In this document: one piece after another, positions 1-11,056 of the stretch | How positions within the stretch are numbered: position 1 is the first letter of the stretch | How the letters are laid out: each line of letters opens with the position of its first letter | From: Kosakonia radicincitans DSM 16656 | GTDB lineage: Bacteria; Pseudomonadota; Gammaproteobacteria; Enterobacterales; Enterobacteriaceae | Direction of reading: 5' to 3' | Length of the DNA: 64,000 nucleotides | Assembly (NCBI RefSeq): GCF_000280495.2 | Contig: NZ_CP018016.1 | Span: forward strand, 3,224,001 to 3,288,000 | Notes under the pieces: model-generated | What the model was told of the DNA's origin: nothing | What the model saw: only the letters and a program-made list of their open reading frames with translations | Databases searched by the model: none | Position numbers and translations under genes: made by a program

Positions 1-1903
1 CAATGGCGGATAATTTGCCAGTCAGCTCCAGAATAGATTCCAGATCGCCTTTCAGGTCGAAGAAATCCACGCTGCCTTTTGCCAGATCCCAATGTTCTTC
101 ATAACGGTTGCCGCAAATGGCGCCCGCCAGCATGACATCCTGACGAATACCAAGATTTGCCTGGGTATCAGGGACAAAGCGCAGACCCGTTTCAAAAATA
201 CGCACGCGGCTCTGCTGGCGGTTCTGGTTATAAACGATAGTGCCCAACAAACCAGTCCACAGTGACAGACGCATTGCCGACATTTCGCTGGAGATCGGGC
301 TTGGCAGGATCAACGCTTCTTCGCCCGGGTGGATCAATTGCTGCAATTTCGGATCAACGAAACTGTAGGTGATCACTTCCTGGTAGCCTTTGTCGTTGAG
401 CATGGTTTTCACACGCTTCAGCGACAGATCCGCTTCACGGTGTTCGCCCATGACCAGACCGGCCTGAACCGGCGCATCCGGAATGTTGTTGTAGCCGTAA
501 ATACGCGCCACTTCTTCCACCAGATCTTCTTCGATTTCCATATCGAAACGCCAGCTCGGCGCAACGGCCAGCCATTCGTCCTGGCCTTCAGTGACTTCGC
601 AACCAAGGCGCTTCAGGATATCGCTGACCTGCTCATCGGCAATATGATGACCAATCAGGCGATCCAGTTTGCTCCGGCGCAGACGAATGGTCGCACGTTT
701 CGGCAGCTTAGCTTCATTCGTGACATCAATGATTGGACCCGCTTCGCCGCCGCAGATATCCAGCAACAGGCGAGTTGCGCGCTCCATGGCTTTGTACTGC
801 AATTGTGGGTCGACACCGCGCTCATAACGATGTGAAGCATCAGTGTGCAGACCATGACGGCGTGCACGACCAGTAATAGAAAGCGGATTGAAGAAAGCGC
901 ATTCCAGCAGTACGTTCTGGGTTTCGCTGTTCACGCCAGAGTGTTCGCCGCCAAAGATACCGCCCATCGCCAGCGCTTTGTTATGGTCAGCAATAACCAG
1001 CGTGTCCGCGTTCAGTTTCGCTTCGCTGCCGTCCAGCAGCACCAGGGTTTCGCCCTCTTTTGCCATGCGCACCACGATGCCGCCTTCAAGGCGATCGCGG
1101 TCAAACGCGTGCATCGGCTGACCCAGTTCCAGCAGAACATAGTTGGTTACGTCCACAACCGCATCGATTGAACGAATACCGCAGCGACGCAGCTTCTCTT
1201 TCATCCACAGCGGAGTTGGCGCTTTAACATTGATGCCCTTCACTACTCGTCCGAGGTAGCGCGGGCAGGCATCGGCGGCTTCCACTGCGATCGGCAACGT
1301 GTCGGTAATTGTCGCGGCGACCGGCGAAATTTCCGGCGCCGTCAGCGGAGACTGGTTCAGTACCGCCACATCGCGCGCAACACCAATGATCCCTAAGCAA
1401 TCCGCACGGTTCGGCGTGACGCTGATCTCAATGGTATTATCATCAAGCTTCAGGTATTCACGGATATCGGTGCCGATCGGCGCATCTGCCGGCAGTTCGA
1501 TAATGCCGTTGTGATCGTCAGAAATACCGAGCTCGGAGAAGGAGCACAGCATGCCTTCCGACGGTTCGCCGCGGAGTTTTGCCGCCTTGATTTTGAAGTC
1601 ACCAGGCAGTACCGCACCCACTGTCGCTACGGCGACTTTCAGGCCCAGACGGCAGTTCGGCGCGCCACAGACGATGTCCAGCAGGCGATCGCCGCCAACA
1701 TTTACTTTCGTCACGCGCAGTTTGTCAGCGTTCGGGTGCTGGGCGCACTCCATCACTTCGCCAACCACAACACCATGAAACGCCCCGGCAACCGCCTCCA
1801 CGCCGTCCACTTCCAGGCCAGCCATGGTGATTTGCCCTGACAGCGCTTCACTGTCAATGGCTGGATTGACCCATTCGCGTAACCACAGTTCACTGAATTT
1901 CAT
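1..1903 (-). CDS. pheT: Phenylalanyl-tRNA synthetase beta subunit (5' part only)
   Basis: The coding frame enters from the left edge and ends at an ATG at 1903, so about 634 N-terminal residues of the roughly 795 expected are present; the C-terminus lies outside the window. The protein begins [11 protein letters not shown], as in enterobacterial PheT. PheT pairs with PheS in a cytoplasmic alpha2-beta2 enzyme that charges tRNA-Phe; the beta subunit carries the tRNA-binding and the editing (B3/B4) regions. The start lies 14 bases after the pheS stop, so the two are co-transcribed from the attenuated pheM promoter. Identity is inferred from the start sequence, the frame and the position next to pheS. 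Confidence 0.95.
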   Translation of the reverse strand, partial: MKFSELWLREWVNPAIDSEALSGQITMAGLEVDGVEAVAGAFHGVVVGEVMECAQHPNADKLRVTKVNVGGDRLLDIVCGAPNCRLGLKVAVATVGAVLPGDFKIKAAKLRGEPSEGMLCSFSELGISDDHNGIIELPADAPIGTDIREYLKLDDNTIEISVTPNRADCLGIIGVARDVAVLNQSPLTAPEISPVAATITDTLPIAVEAADACPRYLGRVVKGINVKAPTPLWMKEKLRRCGIRSIDAVVDVTNYVLLELGQPMHAFDRDRLEGGIVVRMAKEGETLVLLDGSEAKLNADTLVIADHNKALAMGGIFGGEHSGVNSETQNVLLECAFFNPLSITGRARRHGLHTDASHRYERGVDPQLQYKAMERATRLLLDICGGEAGPIIDVTNEAKLPKRATIRLRRSKLDRLIGHHIADEQVSDILKRLGCEVTEGQDEWLAVAPSWRFDMEIEEDLVEEVARIYGYNNIPDAPVQAGLVMGEHREADLSLKRVKTMLNDKGYQEVITYSFVDPKLQQLIHPGEEALILPSPISSEMSAMRLSLWTGLLGTIVYNQNRQQSRVRIFETGLRFVPDTQANLGIRQDVMLAGAICGNRYEEHWDLAKGSVDFFDLKGDLESILELTGKLSAI

Positions 1904-1917
1904 TGTTTTGCCTGCCT

Positions 1918-2994
<1,077 letters not shown>

Positions 2995-3015
2995 TCACGC
3001 GCTAGCCTCCCGGAT

Positions 3016-3060
3016 TCAGGTGCTAAAGTAAAAAAAGAAGCGGAAAATAGCAGCATTCAT
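3016..3060 (-). CDS. pheM: pheST operon leader peptide
   Basis: A 14-codon frame encodes [14 protein letters not shown], the same as the E. coli PheM peptide as I remember it. Five of the 14 codons are Phe, so ribosome stalling reports the level of charged tRNA-Phe and sets the downstream attenuator. The gene is too short for routine ORF calls. It starts about 35 bases downstream of a TTGACA / TTCAAT promoter and ends 46 bases before the attenuator hairpin. Confidence 0.95.
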
Positions 3061-3100
3061 GCTTGCGTTACCTTAACAGGGTAAGTGGCGGCGATGGGCT

Positions 3101-3129
3101 ATTGAAAACACATCACTGCAAAATGTCAA
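3101..3129 (-). promoter_or_regulatory. pheM-pheST promoter
   Basis: Read on the minus strand, a consensus -35 TTGACA (3129-3124) is separated by 17 bases from TTCAAT (3106-3101, 4 of 6 matches to the -10). It lies between the rplT terminator and the pheM start, the correct place for the known attenuated promoter. Confidence 0.75.
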
Positions 3130-3144
3130 TGTATTGATAATGTT

Positions 3145-3173
3145 AAAGCAAAAGAGGGAGCCAGGCTCCCTCT
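3145..3173 (-). terminator. rplT terminator
   Basis: Inverted repeat GAGGGAGC / GCTCCCTC (3154-3161 and 3165-3172) followed on the minus strand by TTTTGCTTT. It lies directly after rplT and before the pheM promoter, and separates the ribosomal protein operon from pheMST. Confidence 0.75.
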
Positions 3174-3184
3174 CTTAAACTGGC

Positions 3185-3565
<381 letters not shown>

Positions 3566-3591
3566 TTAAAAAAAGTTAAAAGGTTAACGAC

Positions 3592-3792
<201 letters not shown>

Positions 3793-3848
3793 TTAACTTC
3801 CACTTCGCATTGTTAATAAACGAAACAAAGGCGAACTAAACCCGTGAG

Positions 3849-3863
3849 CCTGTGGCCCACAGG
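3849..3863 (-). promoter_or_regulatory. Hairpin in the L20 operator / infC-rpmI spacer
   Basis: A perfect inverted repeat CCTGTGG / CCACAGG with a one-base centre lies 18 bases after the infC stop. In E. coli the corresponding stem belongs to the mRNA region that L20 binds to repress rpmI and rplT, and it also works as a partial terminator. Which role it plays here is inferred. Confidence 0.5.
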
Positions 3864-3881
3864 TTTAATTACTTGATGGCC

Positions 3882-4427
<546 letters not shown>

Positions 4428-6356
4428 TTATTCCTCCAATTGTTGAAGACTGCGGCTGCGAATCTCTTGCTGCAGCTGCTCGATAACATCATTTACGTCC
4501 AGGCTCCCCAGGTCTTTACCACGGCGGGTACGCACGGCAACTTTGCCGGCCTCAACCTCTTTGTCACCGCAAACCAGCATATAAGGGACGCGACGTAAAG
4601 TGTGCTCGCGGATTTTAAAGCCTATCTTCTCGTTTCTCAAGTCTGCTTTTACACGAATGCCCGCATTTTGCAGTTTACGCGTCAATTCGTTAACGTATTC
4701 AGACTGTGAATCGGTGATATTCATGACCACTACCTGCACCGGCGCCAGCCAGGTCGGGAAGAAGCCAGCGAACTCTTCAGTCAGGATGCCGATAAAGCGC
4801 TCCAGAGAACCAAGAATCGCGCGGTGAATCATCACCGGAACCTGACGTTCGTTGCTTTCGCCTACATAAGAGGCGTTCAGACGAGCCGGCAGGGAGAAAT
4901 CAAGCTGTACTGTACCGCACTGCCATGCACGATCGAGGCAGTCATATAAGGTAAATTCAATTTTCGGACCGTAGAATGCGCCTTCACCCAGTTGGAATTC
5001 AAACGGGATATTGTTCTCTTCCAGCGCAACTGCCAAATCCGCCTCAGCACGATCCCACATCTCATCGCTACCGATACGTTTTTCCGGACGAGTAGAGAGT
5101 TTGACGACGATTTTCTCAAAACCGAAGGTGCTGTACATATCGTAGACTAAACGAATACATGCGTTCACTTCATCACGCACCTGTTCTTCCGTACAGAAGA
5201 TATGGGCGTCATCCTGAGTGAAGCCACGTACGCGCATCAAACCATGCAGCGCGCCTGATGGTTCATTGCGATGGCAGCTACCGAACTCAGCCATACGCAG
5301 CGGCAGATCGCGGTAGGATTTTAAGCCCTGGTTGAAAATCTGTACGTGACCCGGGCAGTTCATCGGCTTGATGCAGTATTCACGGTTCTCGGAAGACGTC
5401 GTAAACATCGCATCTTTGTAGTTGTCCCAGTGGCCGGTTTTTTCCCACAGCACACGGTCCATCATGAACGGGCCTTTCACTTCCTGATACTGGTACTCTT
5501 TCAGCTTAGAGCGAACAAATGTTTCCAGTTCACGGAAGATAGTCCAGCCATCGTTATGCCAGAAAACCATACCCGGAGCCTCTTCCTGCATATGATACAG
5601 GTCGAGTTGCTTACCGATTTTACGGTGATCGCGTTTTGCCGCTTCTTCCAGGCGTTGCAGATAGGCATTCAGCGCTTTTTTATCTGCCCACGCGGTGCCG
5701 TAGATACGCTGCAACATCTTGTTGTTGCTGTCGCCGCGCCAGTAAGCCCCTGCTGTTTTCATCAGTTTGAAGTGATGACAGAAACGCATGTTCGGCACGT
5801 GCGGACCGCGGCACATGTCGATGTATTCCTGGTGATGATACAAGCCCGGCTTGTCATCATGCGCAATGTTTTCATCAAGGATGGAGACTTTATAGTTTTC
5901 GCCGCGTTTGACAAAGGTCTCGCGCGCTTCCTGCCAGCTCACTTTTTTCTTGATGACGTCGTAGTTGGTTTCGGCGAGCTCATGCATACGCTTTTCAAGC
6001 GCGTCGATGTCTTCCTGGGTCAGGGTGTGGTCAAGATCAACGTCATAATAGAAGCCGTTATCAATAACCGGGCCAATCGCCATTTTGGTATTCGGCCACA
6101 ATTGCTTGATCGCATGGCCTAACAGGTGCGCACAGGAGTGACGGATAATTTCCAGACCATCGTCATCTTTAGCGGTGATGATGGCGAGGTTGGCGTCACT
6201 GTTGATTACATCAGAAGCATCAACCAGTTCGCCATTAACGCGCCCAGCGATACAGGCTTTCGCCAGTCCCGGACCGATATCCAGCGCAACATCCATAGGG
6301 CTTACGGCGTGGTCGTAATGGCGTTGGCTGCCATCAGGAAGAGTAATTACAGGCAT
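4428..6356 (-). CDS. thrS: Threonyl-tRNA synthetase
   Basis: The 642-residue protein equals E. coli ThrRS in length, starting [20 protein letters not shown]. Visible parts are the N-terminal TGS domain, the editing domain with the HxxxH zinc-like motif ([10 protein letters not shown]), the class II core (motif 2 CHRNEPSG; zinc ligands in MNCPGH) and the C-terminal anticodon-binding domain. It charges tRNA-Thr in the cytoplasm and represses its own translation by binding the tRNA-like leader described upstream. It is the first gene of the thrS-infC-rpmI-rplT cluster and ends 3 bases before infC. Confidence 0.98.
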   Translation of the reverse strand: MPVITLPDGSQRHYDHAVSPMDVALDIGPGLAKACIAGRVNGELVDASDVINSDANLAIITAKDDDGLEIIRHSCAHLLGHAIKQLWPNTKMAIGPVIDNGFYYDVDLDHTLTQEDIDALEKRMHELAETNYDVIKKKVSWQEARETFVKRGENYKVSILDENIAHDDKPGLYHHQEYIDMCRGPHVPNMRFCHHFKLMKTAGAYWRGDSNNKMLQRIYGTAWADKKALNAYLQRLEEAAKRDHRKIGKQLDLYHMQEEAPGMVFWHNDGWTIFRELETFVRSKLKEYQYQEVKGPFMMDRVLWEKTGHWDNYKDAMFTTSSENREYCIKPMNCPGHVQIFNQGLKSYRDLPLRMAEFGSCHRNEPSGALHGLMRVRGFTQDDAHIFCTEEQVRDEVNACIRLVYDMYSTFGFEKIVVKLSTRPEKRIGSDEMWDRAEADLAVALEENNIPFEFQLGEGAFYGPKIEFTLYDCLDRAWQCGTVQLDFSLPARLNASYVGESNERQVPVMIHRAILGSLERFIGILTEEFAGFFPTWLAPVQVVVMNITDSQSEYVNELTRKLQNAGIRVKADLRNEKIGFKIREHTLRRVPYMLVCGDKEVEAGKVAVRTRRGKDLGSLDVNDVIEQLQQEIRSRSLQQLEE

Positions 6357-6534
6357 TTCATTTCCTTATTTGCAGTGGTGCCCCACACGAAAGAGCACAT
6401 ACAAAATTAAATAATGTATTTATATCAGCACGTTAAGAATGTTTATTTGCTTCACTCTGCAAACTGTGCACACCAGAATGTACGAAAGCCTGGCTGTGCC
6501 CATCCCCACCTGTTGATAACGCCCCACAATAGTA
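6357..6534 (-). promoter_or_regulatory. thrS leader with two anticodon-like operator hairpins and -10 box
   Basis: The minus-strand leader contains two hairpins whose loops both carry TTTCGT, including CGT, an anticodon for Thr. The first pairs 6378-6383 with 6393-6398; the second pairs 6468-6476 with 6490-6499 with one bulged base. They match domains 2 and 4 of the E. coli thrS operator, where dimeric ThrRS binds and blocks the ribosome. A TACTAT -10 box at 6534-6529 would give a leader of about 165 bases, close to the E. coli one; its -35 is poor. Confidence 0.8.
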
Positions 6535-6890
6535 CACGGCATCGCGGCGACATAAAAGCGTGAACAGAATCATATTCCTGGCGTACATCGCAGGGATCAT
6601 GCCAGTCACGTCATCATGGCGCGATAACAACAATAAATTCGCCGTCAATGACGTTCCCATAATACGGACAATTATACCACTCAGCCGTTTTATATGCGCT
6701 ACCGCAAAAAATATAACGAATTCACATTTCATCCATCATATCCTCAATTTCACATGATGAAATCAAGCGAAAAAATATTCATCGTTTTACTGTAATAACT
6801 AACAAACCTGACTGAATCATTTTTACCGTCTTGTGATCTCATTAGAACAAATGACGGGAGTGTTTATTGTGAATAAGGAAAAGAGTAATC
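6535..6890. other. AT-rich spacer between thrS promoter and GT9 gene
   Basis: No convincing gene is seen. A 99-codon minus-strand frame covers 6433-6732 but overlaps the thrS promoter and operator and matches nothing I recognise. The base composition is clearly richer in A/T than the flanking backbone. The GT9 Shine-Dalgarno (AAGAG, 5 bases before the ATG) is at the right end. Confidence 0.5.
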
Positions 6891-8033
6891 ATGATGCAAC
6901 ACACAGCAATAGAAATGCCTGTCGGCAAATTTAAAAAACTAAGAGCACTCAACAGACGGCGTAATTATCTTATAAAAAAAATACGTATGCTGTTACGCAT
7001 TTATATTGCAAAAATGCTATGGGACAGTCCTGCCCGAAGCGAACTGAATTTAATCTCAGCGAGAAAAGTTCTGTTGATGCGCAACGAAGGAGCAATCGGC
7101 GATGTCGTCGTCGATTCCGCACTGGTTAAATGTCTGCACGAGTCAGGATATATCGTTGATTTTCTGCTGACAAAATCAAACAGCCAGGTAATGCGCTATA
7201 ATCCCCGCATTCGCCATATTTACGAGGCAGAGGATGTCACTTCTGCCAGCTACCTCAAAAAATTCACCCATAATGTCCCCCGTTCTGTGATTACTGAGTT
7301 AGCCAGTAATAAATACGATATTGTTATCGACCCCTCCCTTTTTGATATTCCGGTACATCGGTTGTTGTTATTAAGGCAAATAAATGCCAAAGCAGTATTA
7401 GGATTTAACAAATGGCCCTCTATTAACCATTATACAAAATCCTTTGATTTTGATTGCGCAAACTTGCATGTCAGCAAAACCTTTTCCTGCATCGCTGACT
7501 GCATGCAGTTAGATAAAAAACAACTGGAAACTTATGACCTGCATATCCCACAGGATATTTATGCTGAGACACAACAATTTCTGGCAGCCATCGAAGGCCG
7601 TAAGATTATCATTAATATCTTTGCCGGTAATGAGGATCGCTGCTTATCCCAGACTCAGCTTGCAGTAATTATTGAACAGTTGCAGATCGCGTATCCTGCG
7701 GTAAATATTATTTTGCTCGATCACCGTAAAGAGATCCACCTGCCACTCCCCGACAAAGTCGTCATAAATCCCTTTAAAACCCTGCATCATGCAATGGCTC
7801 TTATTGCGCAAGCCGATCTGATTATCTCGCCCGATACTTCGATCGTGCATATGGCGGCAGCCTGGCAGAAACCGCTCATTGCTATCTACAAAGATGTACG
7901 GCTCAACAATCAGCTTTGGGCGCCGGGATACGAAAACGCAAGGCAGATCATCATCAAATGTGGAAAGGTGCATCAAAAGCAGGATATCGCCAGTTTAATC
8001 ATGGCGGAAATTGATCCCGCCCGATTGAGATAA
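6891..8033 (+). CDS. Glycosyltransferase family 9 (heptosyltransferase-like)
   Basis: The 380-residue protein has the two-lobed layout of GT9 enzymes such as the LPS heptosyltransferases WaaC, WaaF and WaaQ. An N-terminal half begins with VLLMRNEGAIGDVVV (about 60-75), the GT9 phosphate-loop region. The C-terminal half has IISPDTSIVHMAAAW (about 311-325), the ADP-heptose-binding signature. An extra basic N-terminus of about 55 residues precedes the fold. No signal peptide or membrane segment is evident, so it should act on the cytoplasmic face. The gene is markedly AT-rich and stands alone between thrS and ydiY, outside any LPS cluster, which suggests acquisition. Sugar donor and acceptor are unknown; a role in LPS or flagellin decoration is only a guess. 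Confidence 0.75.
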   Translation: MMQHTAIEMPVGKFKKLRALNRRRNYLIKKIRMLLRIYIAKMLWDSPARSELNLISARKVLLMRNEGAIGDVVVDSALVKCLHESGYIVDFLLTKSNSQVMRYNPRIRHIYEAEDVTSASYLKKFTHNVPRSVITELASNKYDIVIDPSLFDIPVHRLLLLRQINAKAVLGFNKWPSINHYTKSFDFDCANLHVSKTFSCIADCMQLDKKQLETYDLHIPQDIYAETQQFLAAIEGRKIIINIFAGNEDRCLSQTQLAVIIEQLQIAYPAVNIILLDHRKEIHLPLPDKVVINPFKTLHHAMALIAQADLIISPDTSIVHMAAAWQKPLIAIYKDVRLNNQLWAPGYENARQIIIKCGKVHQKQDIASLIMAEIDPARLR

Positions 8034-8330
8034 CGCATTTCCTACGTGAGTTGTCAGTTCACAGCAACTGGCAATTCAGTAAGTTAGCTCCCGATACCTT
8101 CACATCAGCGGCAACCTCCCACCACGTTTTCGGCCTGCCGCAGAAAAAAACGTACAAAATGGAATTTCCGGGATATAACAGCAAGTGAGTGCTTTTTATT
8201 CACTCCAGCGTGGCAGCTCCGCACGTCTGAAAACAGGATATCCATAACCGGCAGTGATGATTGTTATTGTGAAAAAATGTTTCAAAATTAATCGCATAGC
8301 ATGCGTTTAATCTGATTTTTAGTGGCCACC
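8034..8330. other. Intergenic region after the GT9 gene
   Basis: No gene is recognised. An imperfect inverted repeat (TTGTCAGTT / AACTGGCAA, 8051-8074, one mismatch) follows the GT9 stop but lacks a T-run. The rest is unremarkable AT-rich DNA leading to the promoter of the small ORF. Confidence 0.4.
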
Positions 8331-8360
8331 TTGACACAACAGTACCACTGGCAGTCTAGT
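8331..8360 (+). promoter_or_regulatory. Sigma-70-type promoter for the 40-residue membrane peptide
   Basis: A perfect TTGACA (8331-8336) and TCTAGT (8355-8360, 4 of 6) with 18 bases between them. It would start transcription about 30 bases before the ATG at 8396, which supports that ORF as a real gene. Confidence 0.5.
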
Positions 8361-8395
8361 TGGCTTCCCATTAACATCTAACTCAATGATAAAGC

Positions 8396-8518
8396 ATGGC
8401 AATCGTTTATCCCGTTATCATTATCGCGCTCCTTGCGATCATTATTTTTTCGTTTTATAAGCACCGCAGCATGAAATCAGCAAGAAGCTTACCGGGTCGT
8501 CATAAAAAGCGGCGCTGA
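8396..8518 (+). CDS. Small single-pass membrane peptide (hypothetical)
   Basis: A 40-codon frame encodes one hydrophobic helix (residues 2-20, rich in Ile/Leu/Val/Ala) followed by a strongly basic tail ending GRHKKRR. This is a positive-inside signal, so the C-terminus should be cytoplasmic. A TTGACA promoter lies just upstream and a strong hairpin terminator 40 bases downstream, making a free-standing unit. The ribosome site is weak (ATAAAG), which lowers confidence. I do not recognise a family. Confidence 0.45.
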   Translation: MAIVYPVIIIALLAIIIFSFYKHRSMKSARSLPGRHKKRR

Positions 8519-8556
8519 CGGCGCCAGGCTGCTTTGAAGGACAAACTCGCACTCAC

Positions 8557-8584
8557 AAAAGGCACGCGCAAGCGTGCCTTTCTT
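8557..8584. terminator. Bidirectional terminator between the small ORF and the AriR-like gene
   Basis: Perfect inverted repeat GGCACGC / GCGTGCC (8561-8567, 8572-8578) with a GCAA loop, flanked by AAAA on the left and TTTCTT on the right. It fits termination for both converging genes. Confidence 0.7.
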
Positions 8585-8593
8585 CATTATTTA

Positions 8594-8806
8594 TCAGGAT
8601 TGATACCCCAACGCGCGAATCACTGTTTCCATTGCTTCCTGCGTTAATGCAGAACGCGTAACTCGCTTATTTGCCAGCATCGTTCTGACCACGCCAGCAA
8701 TGACAACATGCTTTGGCTCCTGTCCCAGATCGCGCATCTCGAGCACTACCTTCCCCACCACCCGGCACATCTCCTCGTATAATGCCTCATCTTTGGAATT
8801 CCCCAT
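8594..8806 (-). CDS. Small AriR/YmgB-like regulator candidate
   Basis: The 70-residue protein has a strong Shine-Dalgarno (GGAGG, 4 bases before the ATG). By eye its spacing of hydrophobic residues from about 15 to 66, ending in ALTQEAMETVIRAL, lines up with E. coli AriR (YmgB), whose end is similar in pattern. AriR-family proteins are small helical proteins linked to biofilm, acid resistance and the Rcs pathway. The gene is divergent from the flagellin gene and shares its upstream region. The assignment is by pattern only. Confidence 0.5.
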   Translation of the reverse strand: MGNSKDEALYEEMCRVVGKVVLEMRDLGQEPKHVVIAGVVRTMLANKRVTRSALTQEAMETVIRALGYQS

Positions 8807-8948
8807 TGTTCCTCCGGTTGTTGTGGTTTTTTGCCTGGCTTAATCGGTATCAGGATAGGGATAAACACTCCCTTTGTAACCTCCTGCAGACAACTTCCTT
8901 CACTTTCAATCGGATGCACATATATTAAACTGACTTGTAAATTTACCT

Positions 8949-8976
8949 TAAAGTTACCTGCCTCCACTGCCGATGA
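8949..8976 (+). promoter_or_regulatory. Sigma-28 (FliA)-type promoter for the orphan flagellin
   Basis: TAAAGTTA (8949-8956) and GCCGATGA (8969-8976) lie 36 bases before the flagellin ATG. The FliA consensus is TAAAGTTT-N11-GCCGATAA; here two positions differ and the spacer is one base longer. The position and near-match argue that the gene is expressed as a class 3 flagellar gene. Confidence 0.65.
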
Positions 8977-9012
8977 ATGATTCATTAGAAGCACGGATAA
9001 GTTAGCTCAGCG

Positions 9013-10458
9013 ATGCAGACGATTAATTACAATGAAATGGTCGGTCTCAATCTGTCCACCCGCCAGAAAACGGCATCAGCATTACAGGAATCTATTGCAC
9101 GATTATCGTCTGGATTGCGCATCAACGGTGCGAAAGACGACGCTGCAGGCCAGGCGATTGTTAACCGCATGCGCGCCAATGTTAATTCGGATACCGTGAT
9201 TTCACGCGGGCTTGACGATGCCATGAGTATGGCGCAAACCGCCGAAGACAGCCTGGGTACCGTCGGTGAATTGTTGATCCGAGCGAAAAGCCTGGCCATC
9301 CAGTCCGGTAACAGTACGTTGTCGGTAAGTGACCGGGAAAGTTTGCATGCTGAATATCAAGAAATTCTTGAAAATATTCAGTACCTTTCAGAAAACACAG
9401 AGATTTTTGGTCGCTACCCGCTGGCCACCGACACCCCGGATCTGCCGCCAGAGTTAATCGGTAATGTTCCGCCACTGGACACGAAATTTCCCGTTGCAGG
9501 AACGAATTACACATTCAGCTCGGGAATTGTTTCTCTGGCGTATATTCCCGCGGGGGCGAAGGATATCACCCTCACTATTGATTCATTGGGACTTGACGAT
9601 GACATTCAGCTCTTCACGCGCGATGGCAAGCACCTTGCCGGTACGCCGATCGACGGTACCGATCCGGATTACACCTGGAAAAGCCGCGGTATTACCACCC
9701 CGGCAAAAGCGACCAGCCGCGTACTGACCGAGGCCAACGGTTTTGAGGCAGGTGCAATCTATGATGATTCATTATTGATAGAAGGAGGTTCCAGTTGGGT
9801 GCTGAATGGCAGCGCAACGCTTAATTACGACGGCATGACCATCCGATACAGCGGTGATGGCGATCGCTACGAATCCGGCAAAGCCTACAACGACGGCAGT
9901 AATGGTTCCAACCGGCTGGAACGAATCAAAATAGATAACGTTACGGAAGATTTGGTGGTGATGATTGTCGGTAGCGGCTCGTTTACCAGTAACCTGAACT
10001 GGGGCACCCTGCCCACGCCAAAAATCACGCCCGCCGAACCGCCAAAGCAGAGTTTTCCCTGGGAGGTGGTCACCAGTGCAAATTTTGATGGCGAGGTGGG
10101 TGCCGTTACGATGCCGACCACGCCGGCCGATCTGAAATCGTTGGGGTTACTGAATACCGATATTCGTTCGATGGCGACCGCTGGTGATGCGATGGGAACA
10201 CTCGATAGCGCGCTGGAGAAAGTCAGTCACTATCGTTCTCAGTACGGTGCGTTCATTAATCGCTTTGAATCGTCAAAATCAGTGCTGGCGCAACAAAATA
10301 TTGCCACACAGGCGGCAAAAAGCCGCATTGAAGACGCAGATTATGCACTGGAAATCAGCAAGATGGTGAAAGCACAAATATTACAACAGGGGCAGGATGC
10401 CGTACTCAAAGTGGCAAATCAGTCGGCAGAAAATATTTTATCTTTGTTGCGGAGTTAA
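9013..10458 (+). CDS. Orphan flagellin with an unusual central domain
   Basis: The 481-residue protein has the conserved flagellin ends: N-terminal D0/D1 with RLSSGLRINGAKDDAAGQAI (residues 30-49) and C-terminal D1/D0 with RIEDADYALEISKM and NQSAENILSLL at the very end. The middle (about 140-375) is not ordinary FliC. It is rich in Asp, Gly and Thr and contains DDDIQLFTRDGKHLAG (195-210), reminiscent of a beta-sandwich pre-peptidase C-terminal domain. There is no HExxH, so it is not a flagellinolysin. The gene has no other flagellar genes nearby, but a sigma-28-type promoter precedes it. It may be an alternative or minor filament subunit. Base composition is similar to the backbone. Confidence 0.85.
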   Translation: MQTINYNEMVGLNLSTRQKTASALQESIARLSSGLRINGAKDDAAGQAIVNRMRANVNSDTVISRGLDDAMSMAQTAEDSLGTVGELLIRAKSLAIQSGNSTLSVSDRESLHAEYQEILENIQYLSENTEIFGRYPLATDTPDLPPELIGNVPPLDTKFPVAGTNYTFSSGIVSLAYIPAGAKDITLTIDSLGLDDDIQLFTRDGKHLAGTPIDGTDPDYTWKSRGITTPAKATSRVLTEANGFEAGAIYDDSLLIEGGSSWVLNGSATLNYDGMTIRYSGDGDRYESGKAYNDGSNGSNRLERIKIDNVTEDLVVMIVGSGSFTSNLNWGTLPTPKITPAEPPKQSFPWEVVTSANFDGEVGAVTMPTTPADLKSLGLLNTDIRSMATAGDAMGTLDSALEKVSHYRSQYGAFINRFESSKSVLAQQNIATQAAKSRIEDADYALEISKMVKAQILQQGQDAVLKVANQSAENILSLLRS

Positions 10459-10562
10459 ACAGACAACCTATTTAACACCTGTAGTTCTTTAAATATCACC
10501 GTCAGTTTTCGTCAATGTTTAATAAAATACAGAGCGCTAATTTTACATTAGGGGATAATTGC

Positions 10563-10591
10563 AAAAACCGGTACTACACTCTCCGGTTTTT
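10563..10591. terminator. Bidirectional terminator after the flagellin gene
   Basis: Inverted repeat AAAAACCGG / CCGGTTTTT (10563-10571, 10583-10591) with an 11-base loop. It lies between the converging flagellin gene and the small secreted protein gene and has T-runs in both directions. Confidence 0.7.
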
Positions 10592-10620
10592 CAAAGTTAA
10601 TGAATTAACTAAGAATCTAC

Positions 10621-10836
10621 TTAATTCCATTCACCAGCAACCAGCGTATGCGCATCAAACGCCTGATCGTTGGTTCCGTGAGTAGATTGTGCGACCGGCA
10701 CCATATTGGAGCCCGCTTCAATGTTAGTGATATTCGTGTTGCTCTGGCTGGCTGAAGTAGCAGACTGAGCCGCGAAGACGCCAAAAGAGAGTGCGGAAAG
10801 CACCACGGCAACTGCGGCAGTTTTGATTGTTTTCAT
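10621..10836 (-). CDS. Small secreted protein (hypothetical)
   Basis: The 71-residue product starts MKTIKTAAVAVVLSALSF and has a clear signal peptide ending FGVFAA (about residue 24), leaving a mature peptide of about 47 residues rich in Ser, Thr, Asn and Ala. The signal resembles those of the small periplasmic YhcN/BhsA (DUF1471) proteins, but the mature part does not show their conserved core. The start at 10836 is chosen over an upstream in-frame codon because it begins the signal peptide. Function unknown; probably periplasmic or released. Confidence 0.65.
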   Translation of the reverse strand: MKTIKTAAVAVVLSALSFGVFAAQSATSASQSNTNITNIEAGSNMVPVAQSTHGTNDQAFDAHTLVAGEWN

Positions 10837-11056
10837 AATTGAGTTCTCTTTCTGTAATACGAACATTATTTGCTGGGCCGTTTTTCCGCCCGTAAAACCA
10901 GTGTAGATCTGGATCACACTTTTGCCCAGTCAATTTATTTATCCATTCGTGTCAAATAAACTGAATATGTGTCCAGGTAATTAATTATGAAGACAATATG
11001 GAGAGAGGGATTTACTTAAATAAAACTGAATATAAGGCGCGATAAAATAGCACAAA

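Noticed and set aside
6433..6732. 99-codon minus-strand ORF upstream of thrS
   Set aside because: It overlaps the thrS promoter and operator, has no ribosome site I can see and no recognisable domain.
8746..8994. 82-codon minus-strand ORF overlapping the AriR-like gene start
   Set aside because: It covers the start and promoter region of two divergent genes and has no good start signal.
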